From assembly GCA_009869945.1 (NCBI GenBank), contig WIXG01000028.1:248001-312000 (forward strand): a stretch of 64,000 bases of DNA, written 5' to 3'. Made by a program: the position numbers and the translations under genes. The stretch's first letter is position 1. Every line of letters begins with the position of its first letter. The stretch comes from Mesaphorura yosii. Its lineage: Eukaryota; Arthropoda; Collembola; Poduromorpha; Tullbergiidae. The notes under the pieces were generated by a model that was given only the letters and a program-made list of their open reading frames with translations, did not search any database and was not told the origin of the DNA. Of this stretch, positions 21,526-35,561 are shown piece by piece.

Positions 21526-22467
21526 GGAACACGCCAGTACTCGTCAAAACAATCAATGCTGAAGTATACTCCATGTAATCTAATGAGCATCCAATTATAG
21601 AACACTTGCAAATAATGTGTGAGTTCTAAACAAAGTAAATATAAAATGTTGAACAAATTAAGAATTGATATTTTAATCAGCTGCAAGAAAAGCGAATAAA
21701 TAAGACTACTGTTCTAACAGTGTAAATACAAAGGATACATTGATAAATACAAGGCGTCTTACACCCAGGACATGAAAGACGTATTCTATTAATAAGATAA
21801 AATCAGGCAATAAATTAGAAGAATACTGAATAATTGAAGGTTCAGGCCATTCCAACTGATTGGTCGAAGAGCTACGTTGCTGACTGTGGGAGGACCACAT
21901 GCTTCCCTTTGAAAAAGGCTTCAGACTCACGCGAAAGGAATGAAGCTTTGAGTCAGTTATTACAAACTGCAGCATTTAAAGACTAGAATTTTCCTAAACT
22001 ACCAGAGCACAGTTAATCAGAAGATTGTCTCAATTGCTGTTTGTCTTGATCAGAGACTAACACAAGATTGACACCAAATGACATAGGCAGATAAAATACA
22101 TGCATATAATGTTTTATATTATTTTTTTTAAAATTGTAGCAAGTCTAAATTACTTCCTGAGAAAGAAATGCAAAAATCACAACATTAAAAATGACCACTC
22201 AATTAGTACTCTTATTTTCATAAAACCTTGCTAATGCTACAGCTATCTTATTCCAATGAAAAAGTAGATAACCCTCAAGTTGTTGTTTAGAACGATACTT
22301 GGCTTAGGCTCACGAGTTACATTTGGTAATTAGAGTTTAACAAGGACTCTAAGCATAACGCAGATTTTCAACAGTTGAGTGTACTGCCGTAATGGTACTT
22401 TTCCTTGACTTAATCAAAGGGATGGAAGTGGTTTTCAGGTGGGTTTCCGAGAGCAATTCTTCACTTC
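21526..22467. other. Convergent intergenic region and 3' UTRs
   Basis: AT-rich DNA lies between the stop of the plus-strand coiled-coil gene and the stop of minus-strand HIP1. It should contain both 3' UTRs. No coding exon is seen. Confidence 0.6.
21695..21700 (+). terminator. Candidate poly(A) signal of the coiled-coil gene
   Basis: AATAAA lies 170 bases past the stop codon on the same strand, a normal spacing for a short 3' UTR. Confidence 0.5.
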
Positions 22468-25400
22468 TTAATCTGTTGAATGATAATGATGCTGCCGAAG
22501 TGCGGCCAAGCGTCTCCTCGTTTTCTCGAGCTGTGCCTCCAGTCTGAGAACTTCAGCCTGCTCCTCGAGCTCCAGGCGCTTGGCATTGTGCGGAGTCATT
22601 TTATCATAATCAAGCTCATCTACGAGAAAGGAATCTATGTGAATCAAAGACTGTTAAATTAAGCAACTTTGAGGCAGTTTATAATTACCAGATTCTTCGA
22701 TAAGTTGTGCACAATCTTTGGAAGTAGCAACCACATTCGCGGTGGCGGTTTTCACTCCAGTAGAAGCTTGCTTCAGAAGAGCTAGATGGTTAGAGCTTCG
22801 ATCTGCGCGCACCTGACTGGCAACAACCAACTGGATTGTACTGGCAGCAATTTCTTGTGAAGAAGCAACCAAATACTCGAACCCGCTACCCTGACTTTGG
22901 ACCGCTTTATCAGCACTCTCCCTGCAATAATTCGATTAGTCAACAAAGCATATTCCACACAGACTACGATGCTAGAGAACTTACAGAAGAAGCTTAGCAC
23001 CGATTCCGACCGCCTTTGCTGCAGAAATGAGGCCATCCGTCCACTGATGGTTTCTTTTGTAAAATTCTTTCGCTGAAGAGGTTCCCTATTAAGAATACAT
23101 TGAAGATGCGGTAACAATTCTATCACACATGCAAAGAAAAGTACGACAAACCTACCCGTCCCTGAGCTACAATTTCATTTTGAAGTCCTTTCGATCTTTG
23201 TACCAGCTGCCGAATAGCATTCATCAAGGACGAACATGAATCTATTAATTTCTCATTCACTTCAAGCTTGACACCCGTATGGGATGCTCGAGACTTCAGT
23301 AGCATGTCTTGCATTTTCTTGGCCGCTTCTTCAATCGCCTGTTCCATTGCATGAAGTTCACTGTCCAACAAATCAGCAGCATCCGCGTCTGCTGTGATCC
23401 AACTGCCCATAGCCTTCACCTTGTCCAGCAATTTTAGCCATTTGGACTGCAGGTTCTCATAACTTTCGCCCAACTTAAGAAGAAAGAAACATAAACAGTT
23501 AAAGAAGGAATGACTTTCTGCTGTGCATCTTGACACTACCTTTTCACCAGAATTCCTCTTCCTTATTGAGCTCAATACATCAAGACTTGACATTCCGACA
23601 GCACGAATATCTTCAATTAACTCTGCGAAACACAACCCAAGTTAATAACTTGACACATCTCCTGAAGTTGAGAAAAGACTTTGATTTTAATTTACCGTCT
23701 CCCTTTTGGATATCTTTGCAAGTGCGACTCAAAGGACCGCCGTGAAGAATCAGTGATTCAGTTCCGTGGCCAAAGACCGTAATATCGAAAACAATTTTCT
23801 CCAACGATTTTTGAGAGTCGAATCCGCCCGTTGTTGCAATGTTCAAAGCTCGCATCGTGTTTCCATACGCTTCGCAATGGCTGACGTAGTAGTCCAGCAA
23901 ACCAATATCTCCAGTCATCCTGGGATGTTCTAATTCGTCCAGTTGTACCCTGATTCTGTTTTCGATTGTTCTAATATGGTGATCTGAAGAATATTGCCAA
24001 TATTGACGTGTTTGTCTCGCGTGCATAGCATTGCTAAAAAGTGACAGATATTGGACACTTACCCAAGTGAGCATTCAGGTTTGTGAGTTTCTCCTCTTCA
24101 CTGGACCTTCTCAGATTTATCATCTGTTGGTTCAAAGCCTCTATTTCCGACAGTTTCTTTTCGTTGTCAATTTTAGAATTTGTTAATATGCTGTTCAAAC
24201 TTGCTATCTCGCTTAAAAGGTCATCCAGTTCAGATTTTAATTTCTGGAAGGGAATAAATGTAAACCAACGTTTAAAACCCTGGGGAAATCTTTGTTACTA
24301 AAATACCTACCGTATTTGAACCCTCGAGGTTAAATGTGGACGCTTGAAGCTTTTCAACTTCGACCTCTTTAACCTTTATAGCCTGTTTCAACTCCTGCTG
24401 CACCTGCTCCTTTGAGCTTTGAACACTCTGCAATTAATTCGATCAACGAATACTCAGAATTGCTTTTATAGTCGATGGGTAATGCCGATACCATGTACAA
24501 ACCTCAATTTGTGACTTTACATGACTGAGTTCCTCTTCGAGTTCCAAATTCTTTTGGTGCTTCTCCTCAACCAGAGACTGCAAATGAGTTTCCACTTCCA
24601 CTTTTTCTCTCTGAAGTTCCTGAATTAAAACATTTCAGAATTTAGAGGTCGTAATTACAAATGTGGACAAATTGAATTGCCTACCTCTACTCGTTGTCCC
24701 AAATTACTTTGCATGTCGACAGTCTTTTTCGTTTCGACAAGCTCCTTTTCCGCAGTCGCATTCTAAGAATCAAACTTTTAGGGTGGATTTTCGAAGCAGT
24801 ATTATTCTTCGAAACTTTTTACCTTTCGCAGAAGGTCCAAGTGCTCAGTTCTTAAATTGTTATAAGCTCCAAGTATTTTCATGTACTTTGCTTCGGTCGC
24901 CTTTGCCAGTGCTGTCCGAGAATCAGCACAATTTTAAGATTTCTAGAATTTATTAATTGCAAAATCAATCTTACTTTCAGACTTCTCCAGTCGTTCTTCG
25001 ACGCCAACTGGGATAGAGCATTCGTGCCTCAGCAGCTCTTCAATCTTTTTGTCTTTATCATTCAACATTTTGATCTGCAAGGACAACAAAATCATCACGG
25101 ATTAGATCATTTAGCCGAGAGGATGAGAAAATATTAATTTTCTTGAAAGCGTGCAGGGATTATTTCCTATACAATCGATTACCTTCTCCGTCAATTCAGC
25201 TCGGAGTTCTTCGATATCATATTGAAACTGTTGAAACTGTACACGGGCTTGATTTTTGATACGTTCAATTTCCATTTTCAGTCTTGCGATCTCGTTTTCT
25301 AACTCCTTTATTCGCATATCCCTGCAGAAAAAATTTAGGAAATTAGAATTATTGATCGGTTGGGCAATTGTTGAAAAAAGTTTGAACTGACTTACTTATC

Positions 25401-28308
25401 ATGACCCATGGCCATGACATTTGGATCAGGCGAACTAGACCCGTTAGTGTTTGTGTCTTCCAGAGAAACTAAGGACTCGGACACGATGTCACTTTGCGTG
25501 TCGCTGACATCCTCTAATAATTTAATGCGACTGGGTTGGTAATTGGCCAGGTCAGCTTGAATTAGGAAATTGGGTGGATTCTAAAGCAAACAGAAAACGT
25601 CAACAACAATACTTTGTCAAAGGGATTGCTTCGCTATAGTTCCTCTTACCTTCGGCAAATTCTGAATGTCGATTAAATTTTTAAAATACTGTAGACTCAT
25701 CGTTTTGTCATAAAATTTTTGAAGGCCGGTAAAAACTTTGCGAAACCTATCTCTGTGTCCGTTTAGCAGGTCTGGAGACAGTTCTGAAATTGTTGTGATT
25801 GAAACTTGTTTATGTGCTCACTGAATTGGGAGAGAATTAAAAAACTCACTGGCATGCAGACGGAAGAGGATTTTAGTTGTGTAGTCATACAATAGAATGG
25901 AATCTTGTATGCAAGCAATTAATGGTTTGAGACGGCACTGTCCTGCGTTGGTCATCGAGTTGCATCTCGTGGCATTCAAAGTCTTGAATACTGGAAATAA
26001 TACGGGCGATTAGTAAACGACATAACTACCAAAGAACTCATCAATGAAACTTACTTTCGGATTGCAAATCCAATATGGCATCCAAGTAATCGAACATTTC
26101 CACAGACAACTGAAATCTGGAGAGTATCAGAAATTGAATAGCATTCAATAAACATCATTTCATCGAAATTGTTAACGACCACTTACAGTGCGTCTTCATC
26201 ACCAGCAATTTGGAATAATGCGTGCTCCTCAATTTCCAAGTTGCCAGGAATTCGACTATTTCTTTGATGGAACCCAAGCTTAATTATCAGCAGACTGCAG
26301 TAGGATATAATTAGTTCTCCGTAACCAGAAATCTTCAAATGACTCTAATGAATTAAACGAGGGATTCAAGTGTTACAGATTCTGTGCAATTCCACAGTAT
26401 TTCGGTTTTCAGTCAGTTACCCAGAATTTGCCATGTTCCTGCAGCATCCCCTTGAACTTTTGTGAATCTCGCAGCACAACATCGTGGCCTTCTCGCAAAA
26501 CCTGTAACGTAAATGCAAAGTTCAAGTCAAGTCATAAACTCTTTGAATATTCAATCGCTGTGGTTGCGTTCATTGTTCATTCATCGGGAAAATAGTATAA
26601 AACTTAATTACTTTCTTCATAATTACAGCGTCTAATTTTTGAACGGCATAAAGTAGAACAGTTTCTGTATGCTTGAATGGTATGCCACTTTTAGTGTTCG
26701 AATTATTATGACGAACTCTTTCCCACAGGAGACATAAACACATAAAAATTTAATCGCTCATTAATAAGCTCAGTATGATGACTCATAATCTGTCATGAAT
26801 TCTGAGCAGAGCATAAACGTGACGGCAAGAGCACCTATAAAGTTACAAGAATAAGGCATCTGTCAGTGGATCGTGCAAAGTCGTATAAATTTGTGTTTGT
26901 CATGAGCAGCCACGTAAGTCATGCCCTATTTGGGAAAACAAGAAAAACTTTGAAAGCTATGAATCAACCATCTCATGGTACACGCCACGTAAAATTGACT
27001 CATAACGACCACGAGCACATTTCCCTACTCTTTTCTTTAGATGATGGACGGGATTCTCCCACTTAAAATTATTAAGCACGTTGTTATTGTCTCCAGTTTA
27101 TATGTTGACCCGAGCACAATTTATTCTTCACGACCAGCGCATTTACAAATACGTCGTATTTTGCAGTCATGCAACGCAGCATCGAATGAACCGTACCTTG
27201 TGCAGAACATGGCAGAACTTCCAGCACGTCACAGGATTCTCCTTCAGCGGGAGTCTGAGAGCGCAGTTCCAGAATGTCGACGCTCCTCGCTCTTGATAGG
27301 TCCCAATTATAGCACCTATTATAGAAATGATATCGTGATAATGAGCACAGCATGATGCTGTCAAAGGTTCATGCGCAGACCACATCTCATCTTCTCATCT
27401 CATCATTTTATGAAACCAAGGCTTTGGATTCTGCATTGCAACGTGCATTGAAATGCAAAGAGAACAAACCTGATTTGGCACATAAAAGTGTCATATTAAG
27501 TCTGGTTTGATAATCAATAGAATGCGCTTTTGCTTTGCAAAGCTTGCGAAATGTGGAAAAGGGAAAATTTGAAAAGATATTGGCAATCTCGCGTCCGGCA
27601 TGACTTGATTTGGTCTTTTTGCGTCACTGATAGATAAGACCCAACCCGAATACGTCATGAATGGGTGCGAAATATATAGGTACAATGAGAGGAAGTCACT
27701 TTAAAGTCAACCACTGACTTCTTATCTATGATTTGAGTGATCTCTCAATCGTCAATTTCGTCATTTCCACTATTTAAGAATTAATTTCAACAGATAAAAG
27801 TGGAATTGCACCGGACACAAGAACGAGGAACACGAGAATGTTTTCTTGCTCGTACCTCGCAATGCAATTAGCAAGTACAATAAAAAAAAAATACAAAAAG
27901 CAAGAATGTCAATGCTAATTAAGGATGTGAGGTTAAAAACACTTACTTCGAACATGTTTCTCCTTCACGGCGACTTCATGAGCGTTTATTGCTTTGGCCA
28001 AACATGTTGCCTGAAAGCAAGAACGCATACATTACACATCACTACAAGAATGAACACAATTAACGTGAGTAATTAACACCGGTGTAAATTTATACACTAC
28101 GCGAAGGTTGAGCAGTGACGAACGCTCTTAACTCTTGAGATCTTTCTACTGCTGACAGGATCTCAATGCAATGCGAATCTACGCTCGAATGTCGGTAGCA
28201 CTACCATGTTGAACGCTAAAAGGGTCTTACCATCGAAATTGGTGGACAATCCTCTTTTCTGTAGTACGTGTATCTTCGATTGTCACCCATAGTGGCTGTG
28301 TCCACCAT
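22468..28308 (-). CDS. HIP1: Huntingtin-interacting protein 1 (HIP1/HIP1R/Sla2 family)
   Basis: This endocytic adaptor links phosphoinositide membrane, clathrin and actin. Twenty-two coding exons join in phase: 28231-28308, 27947-28010, 27197-27315, 26421-26501, 26187-26344, 26055-26116, 25850-25990, 25650-25783, 25396-25580, 25183-25321, 24975-25074, 24823-24911, 24685-24762, 24503-24619, 24311-24427, 24063-24243, 23696-23983, 23540-23622, 23156-23473, 22985-23085, 22689-22921 and 22468-22619. The product is about 1005 aa, near the family's usual size. Residues 1-280 are an ANTH domain (KAINAHEVAVKEKH lipid-binding helix; FQLSVEMFDYLD). A clathrin-box-like LVSLED lies near residue 315. A Glu/Lys-rich coiled coil covers about 342-615. 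The I/LWEQ (THATCH) actin-binding domain lies at about 740-955 (KEFYKRNHQWTDGLISAAKAVG), followed by the family tail NAKRLELEEQAEVLRLEAQLE. HIP1 and HIP1R cannot be told apart by eye; invertebrates commonly have one member. Confidence 0.95.
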
Positions 28309-31300
28309 TTAATTACAATCAAATGCTTCCCTGCCCGTATTCACGCCGCAATCAATAATGAGTTTATATCACTTTGAACAACTCGAATTTCCACGTTCAC
28401 TTCCAGAAACCATTTAACTCGTTAAGAACGACGCTCAATTGAAAAATAAATATTTGATATTTATGGAAAAGCATCCAAAGTCAAAGTCAGCCGATTTAAT
28501 TCTGGTCGGGGTTTGAATTTCTATTGCAACATTGTAATTTTTAATGTAATTCAGGCTCATGTTATATGGTTCACATAAAGTGTTATGCGCGTTGACTGTC
28601 GACTGATTTGACTAGCGCAAATAGAACCTGCATTCGCAAAATATCTGTGAAAAACTGGCAAACTAAAACTAATGTCACGACTATAATAGAAGGGAGTAAA
28701 AGGCATCTACATCGCCTTTTACAGGCTGGATCGCCTGCCCTCATCTTATCTGCATAAGTCCTTCTTATCTCTGTTCCACCAACGCTGAACACTCATTCTT
28801 CGTCCGTCAGCGCCAGCAATTGGTTAATAATGCAGCTGTTGTGCGGATGCTGATGGGAGTAGGAAGCCAGAAGCGCGTAGCAGGTTTTCACAGCCCATTT
28901 CAATGCTTCATTAAAATATCAATCGCATATTCACAATCTGATGTAGTTTTAAGCACTGATCATATAATGCTGCGTAATTTTAGAGTCAGAGATTAGGATA
29001 GGAGTCGAATAATTTTGCGTGCTTGACATTGAACAATTTTAAGCAGAACTCACATCCCTCGGTGAATTTATGAGCAAACGCTGAAACCGATTTCAAATTT
29101 ATATTTTACAGTATCATATGGATACGTGGGAATTAAATATTCGAAGTCATGTACTGAATAATTCATCTTGAGTATCTACCTGCTTGCCAAATTAGCACAC
29201 ACTGGAGCAGCGTTTATTGGTACACAAATGAGCAGTTCTCAATTAATGCGATCAGGGTGTTCCTGGTACATGTGTTGAAGTTTTGCAAGCTATTGCCAAC
29301 TTTGACAGTTTTATGTATGAACGAATGAACGCTTTACCGTAGTTCTCTGGTATAATGGACCATTTGTATTCTGCAAGGCAGGCAGTCACGACGCTTTTCG
29401 TTAGGAGGTCTGGCCACTGGTTAGGACCTAGCTTGATGTAAATTTGTTTCCTGCGAATTCATCTTATTTTGCTTCCTAGTATTAGTCAGATTTACACACA
29501 TACGTCACAAAACGTCACGACATAGTTCCAACAGTTCGTATGACTTCTTGGCGTTCTTGGAAACAACGCAACACCAGAAAGGATATTGACGAGGAAGGCC
29601 AAGAGCTTACGGCTAATGGCTATGGCTTGGGTACGCTGTGATACGAAAACGGAAAACCCATTTATCGAATTTATCCGGTGTATGTTTCTACACATTCGAC
29701 ATCCAGGCAATGCAATTGTGGGTCGGATGTTTGTTTTACTCTCGTCTTGCCTCCAGTCAGCCGGTGTTATTGACTCAAGCGTCACATGAATTTGATGATT
29801 TACTTCCTGTCATGCCAAATGCGATAACCCCGATTCCCGATTCGATTGGGTAATTATCCGTGAAACAAAAATTCTCGCCAAATGACTTACCTGAGTTTTT
29901 TCAAAGTTCTCCCGTTCTGCATCTAAGCTGTTCTTTTTGTGGAATCGCGGTAGTTGCAATGACATTCTGATCGTAGTCGTGGTAGACCTCCGGCGAATCA
30001 ATAACACGGAATTACTTTTAATGCATTTCGATTTCAGTCCTCAGCGATCGATGTTCGATGGCACGTTGAACTTCTTATATTTATGATTTCCAGCACTCAC
30101 GCGTTCTCTCGAAGTCACCGCTACCGGAAAGGCGTATATACACTGAAAGTGTTGACATTGAACGGGCTTACGAAAATGATCTTGCAAGTTTCACAACAAA
30201 CCTTTGGCACAGGCATAAACAATTCGATCGTAAAAAATAACAAGTTTTCGATTGCGTCGTGGATCTGTGATAATTGTTTGACCTATGGCCTTCGAGTTTG
30301 AGTGAGTGCGTAAACAGTGAGTAAATTTCAGCACTGCGCCACAGGCGGAAGTTGGACGATGACTAAGAAACTGCACTGAACCGCTTATTTTACTTGACCG
30401 AGATAAATGCCAACTTAAGACACTCTGATTTGTTTCTTCGTTTGAGATATATTACCCTTGCCTTGTCTTTCACCTTTGATATTTGTTTTGATGATTTCAA
30501 TCAAGATTTAGGTTGAACAGAATGATAACAGCAATGGTGGAAAGAGGACTTCTGAGTGACAGCTTGGGAATTACGTTTAATGAGTCTGAGATCACAACCA
30601 AACATTTTTTGCTACTTTCGGTTTAAATAACAAGTCATACGAGAGACGAAACAGTCAGTTGGTGACCGAAACTTGTAAGCTGTGACGTGACGGATATTTC
30701 ATGCGTTACTCATTTACACACAAACACATTGATGACAGATTTTCGTGCGGATTTATTGGCATTGTTCCCACATCATATTTTGTTTGGAAACTTGACTCGA
30801 GATGTAATGCACACACAGCACACGACTTTTGGGTTCAATGCAGTCCATTGCCGCTATCTTATCAGTAAATCGCGCAAGTTTTCAGTGCTACTGAACTGTC
30901 AAATTCAAATGTCGTCTCGGTACACGAGTTCAATAATTACAACGAGTTTGCGGGTCGATGCTTGATTAGTTTTGTACTGTTCACTTGAAAACTCACCAAA
31001 TATTTTTATTGAGCTCACACAAACCAGACAAGACACCAACCACAAATTCCATAAACAAATAAGATTTAAAATTGCGTGCTGATGTTGATGCAATGCAATC
31101 CAAAATGCAATATTTGGACTCGTGTAAACAAACGATTTGCTCTACTCACTCGTCAAGAAAATTGGAAAGTGCAAATTGCGATTTAGGACTTTTGCATTCA
31201 CTGTGAATTCAATTTATTCCACTCGGTACTTTGAACAATAACAAAAGAATGAGAATGTAAACTCTCTTTGAATTCGTACGTTCAGGCTTCTGGCTCGGCA

Positions 31301-33034
31301 AAGAGCACGGGCTAAGACGAAAATGAATGAACGCACTGGCACGGAGCAGTGACTGACTGCTCTGGGATGGATAGAGCCGATGCCGAAAGTACACTGCAAA
31401 GCCTTGATGTGGTAGTGAATTTCTTTCAAATCACATACCAAATTAAGAAACAAATGGCAAGGAGTGAGCTAACTAAGCAGACAAGAGGCAGGCAGCCCGT
31501 TCAAAGCGTGCGTCGGGTGAATTCTTGTGCCAGACAGACGACGTCTCGAAGGGGAAGCAACAACGGAAATGAGATGCAAAAGGAAGGGACGTGTCGCGGT
31601 CACGTATTGAAATGTGGTTAAAAGTGGAGTGCGAGCATGAACTTAGTGCACTAAAATTTAATTGCTTGACTGGAGACATCTTCCAGGAGGAGAATTAATA
31701 CTCATGCTCCTGGGCACGCAGTTCACGCGGTACCGGTATGCGAGGCTTCAAATTGCTGCTCCTGTCTTGTTTCTTGTATCAACAATGTTAAGTACCTATT
31801 TCACATCCACATTTTCCACATCCAGAGGAATCAGAGTGACTGCCTTTAGGAAGTTCTGAGTTCGGAAGTGGAACGCACAAGTTCATAAAGTAAAAGGAAG
31901 AAAAATATTCACCGGAAATGTTCAACATGTCAAAAATCTTAAAAATAGTCTGAATCCTGTATACTTTCTTACATAATGATGACGGGAGATTTATGCTACC
32001 GCACCGCTAACTGGAAATCTGTTCTTTCTCACTTCTCTTCGCCCTTTTGTCGAATTTCGTTTCTTGCGGGCGAAGACACAACGCACGAAAGGGGCTAACC
32101 ACAAAATGCAAAAGAATCAGATCACCTAATGATAAGATGGACGTCAGTGCTAGGTTAAAAATATTTAATAGCAATAAGAAACCACCCATTACAGTTTTTC
32201 ACTACAATATGTGCGAAACTCGCAATGGTACGTATTAATAATTCTGAAATACAGACAGGTACAGCGTGGGTAAAGGTAAATTCTAAAACAAATCACCCAG
32301 AGAATCTAATTTCTACATAAAATTTCAAAATCCGTACTTATGCGTATGAATTATTCCGCACTCGTACCACACAACGCAAGTTTCAAATGCTAATGATTAA
32401 GTATCCAAGCGCGTTTAACGGGTACTGAGCCGAATTGACGAGTACGACACGATTAGGATTGGTACTGATTAATTTCCGTTGCTCTAAACTATTTTACAAT
32501 GTTATCTGTACAAAAATAGAGGTAAGTGCTGGAAGTGATGTAGCGATTGATTGTTGCTTTGATTATTACACATCGATTAGAAATAGATTAAATCTTGGTC
32601 TCTTATTGTATCCTCTTTGTGTGCTCGTGATTATTACAAATGGACACGCACGACAGTTTGTCCAATTTCTGAGTAGAATCCAGAAATTCAAAATATTGCT
32701 GATAAAAATATTTGCTCAACTAGAAAAGTATTAAGTGAGACTGCACATGCTTACTAAAGTAGGTTTTATTCTATGCGAGGACGAACTAGTTCTAAATACT
32801 AAATGGGTTGTTTAGTATAACTAGTATAAACTGAAATTCTAAAAGATTAAGTTGTTTCATAAATGCAAAATTACGAAATTCAACTGCGTACAAATCCGTG
32901 ACTAATGTTAGCTATTCATTGGTAGGTTAGACGACTGCGATTCAAGCTGTTAATAAGCACTATAAGTTAATGTAAGGTAAGACAGATTCTGCAACATAAG
33001 CAACATAATAAAGAGCTGAACTTGCAGCTAAAAT
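28309..33034. other. Gene-free stretch between HIP1 and the THAP gene
   Basis: No protein family or exon chain was found on either strand. Because HIP1 starts at its left edge on the minus strand, this DNA probably carries the HIP1 promoter and any 5' UTR exon, with the 3' UTR of the THAP gene on its right. Confidence 0.5.
32765..32770 (-). terminator. Candidate poly(A) signal of the THAP gene
   Basis: AATAAA on the minus strand lies about 265 bases past the THAP-gene stop codon. Confidence 0.35.
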
Positions 33035-35561
33035 TCACTCTTGCTCCAACTTCACTGGTTTCGGAGTTTCAGGCTGATCCGACACGCATGTCGCTGCGTC
33101 CGTCGAATTGTCCGAAGTCTTCGTTTTCTCGCTTTCCTCGGCTGCCTGTTCTTGGGTACTCATTTTATTCACTGCATCTTGTGTTGCATCTTCTCCTTCT
33201 GAAACTGCCTTGGACTCCACGTGCACATCAGTTGATGACGCTTGAAGTTCTGAGTTTTCGACTGGTGAAGTTGGACCAGAGAAAGCGTGTTCAGTGGGAG
33301 CGGTGCTGGACTTCTCTTTCTTCGGACGCTTGGACTTGGATGTGCTGTGATAAGAAGCAGTGCAGCTGGTCTTCCTGCACGTGCCCACGGATCGTGTATT
33401 TGTCAAGATTGATTTGGCCAGCCCAGATTCCAAAAGCTTTCGCACGAACGGCGGTATTTCCATGTTGCTGACCTTGGAGTTCTCCTCTTCACAGGCCTCG
33501 TTAGCGCACTCTTTCGCATCCTTCTCGTCACATGACTTTTCTACGACCTTTGTCAGGAGCAGGGTCCACGCTCTAACGGTACGCGTGACAGCTGGACGTG
33601 TTATGCAGAACATGTGCCCCAGAATCTTGTCTGGGAGTTTTCGACGCAGTCGAATTATGGTCAAGAAGAGTTCGTCAATGTGTGACAGAGCACCCTGACT
33701 TGGCGAAATGCCCTCAAAGATATCTGCCAAGCAAGAATTAGTTTCGAAGCTGCTTACAGGCTTTGAGTCCGGCAAAATGGTTGCTGGGTCCTTGTCAATC
33801 TTCATTTTGATTTTAGGAGAAAATTCTTGAATTTGATTAAAGAAAGCCTCGAACTTTGAATACGAACTAAATCCGGTGTAATACTCAATGTCGGTTTCGG
33901 ACTGCAAGAATCTTTCGACTGAGAAACTACTTCGAACAGTCTTTCTTCTTTTCGTTTCGTTTCCGGCTGGACTTATTCTTCCATCAGGAGATCCATTCTT
34001 AGTCATAGCACGAACTTCCGTTGTTTCCACGGCATGAGACTCGGTGTCCAATTTTTTCACATCGGGATCAGCAGGATCCTGACCCTCCGGATAAGCTGGC
34101 TTTGCCTTTTTGACTGGCGTCAACTCTGCTACAGACATGAACAAATGGGCCATAAAAATTTAATAGGCTTGAATTATAAATTCAATTTGTAAGATTTATT
34201 TTCAATGCATACTACTAACTAAACTTACCCTCAACACCATCTGATTTTGCTGACATGTTCTGGAACTCCGTAATTAAGATATCTTCACTGTTAAAGTCAA
34301 AGTCGAACGGTGATTGCAACGGGTTGCTGAATACGTTGTATTCAGAATCATCAAGAATCGACGTGGGGAAGTTTTCAGTGTTCAGAAGTGATGAAGGCAT
34401 GTGATTCAACAACGAGAAATCGTTTAGCGTTAAAGTTTCCAAGAGAGATTCCTCGAAATCCTGATTGAAAGGCAGCCTGTCAGACTCAGATTCAGAAGAG
34501 GTACAAGGCTCTGCAGTTCTGCTTCCGCCAGAATAGGGCTCCTGTGTGAGAGGGTTCAGATTCACCGCTTGAATGCTCAGAAGAAGCTCCGGCTCAATAT
34601 TGCTTTCTAAACTGCCAAACGAATCAGAAGCTAGCGGGAGAGAAGTAGAAACCGGAGTTGTGGAATTATTGTCATCGGTGCTGGAGCACAATGAATCCAC
34701 GGATCCTGCCGAGCTACCAAGAAGCTGCTGTTGATTGCGAAACATGTTTCCTGATCTGTCCTTCCAATCTTTTGGGGTGGCAAATCTTGGTTCCGTAGCT
34801 GCAGGTGGAGCCATTGATAATATCTTGGAGAGTTTGATGTCGGCGAATGCTTCGCCAACATGTTCAATGTTCAGCTCATCTGTGGAATTGCTACCGTTGG
34901 TCGAAATTTTTCTTCGAACTTCCCTGGCGGGAGACGTTGACTTGCGCTTTGAAATTCGGTTCTTCCTGATCTTCCTTCTTCTTGGTTCCACAAATTCACC
35001 TTTCGTTTCTGCTGGCTGCCATGTTGGATCATTTATCTCTTCCTTTACTACATCGGTAGCGAGTTCAGGTTCACTTAAATTCGAAGCACTTAGTTCGTGA
35101 TCTGACGCGCATTTCAATATTTTAGCAGGAAGGTCCTTCTCTTCATCGTCTGCTAAGATCAAGTCTGTCGAAATTGCATTTGTGTTTTCAATTACCAACG
35201 GAGTTCCCTTTTCAGGGAAAATCGATGGAACGGCACCTTAAAGAACAAAGAAGTCACATTGGTTTAGCACCGCGCGAGATCGACAAAAGCGAAAACGACT
35301 AGAATTATTTGACTGACTTGAACTGAGCCGCGCACGCTTCTTGGAATCGAGTGAGTAATCTTTCTTCGTAAAGTGTCGCGAACAAATTCTGGTGTAACCT
35401 TGAACAACTTTGAACTTGGGTTTGTCCATGTAGGGCACAATCGCCGCAATCCATTTGTGTCGTTGGGGTTCCTTCACTGGAAATGTGTGGTAGGAGAGTC
35501 CCCGCGCCTCCGGGACTCGGACATTCATTCCACATGATGGGATGCAACACCGATGAACCAT
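33035..35561 (-). CDS. THAP-domain protein with transposase-type helix-turn-helix
   Basis: Three exons join in phase: 35318-35561, 34229-35236 and 33035-34128, giving 781 aa. Residues 1-88 form a C2CH THAP zinc domain: C5/C6 and C10, invariant W37, C60-x2-H63, and the closing AVPSIF motif. That motif is completed only across the first splice junction, which supports the A|GTCAGT donor. THAP domains bind DNA and are shared by P-element-like transposases and host regulators. The middle (about 90-420) is long, acidic and Ser-rich with basic patches (RRRKIRKNRISKRK), probably nuclear localisation. In exon 3, FYTGFSSYSKFEAFFNQI and LSHIDELFLTIIRLRRKLP...GHMFCITRPAVTRTVRAW match the helix-turn-helix (HTH_Tnp_4 type) that precedes DDE_4 nucleases. 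No nuclease follows; the tail is acidic and low-complexity. I infer a domesticated transposase relative acting as a DNA-binding protein. Confidence 0.9.
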
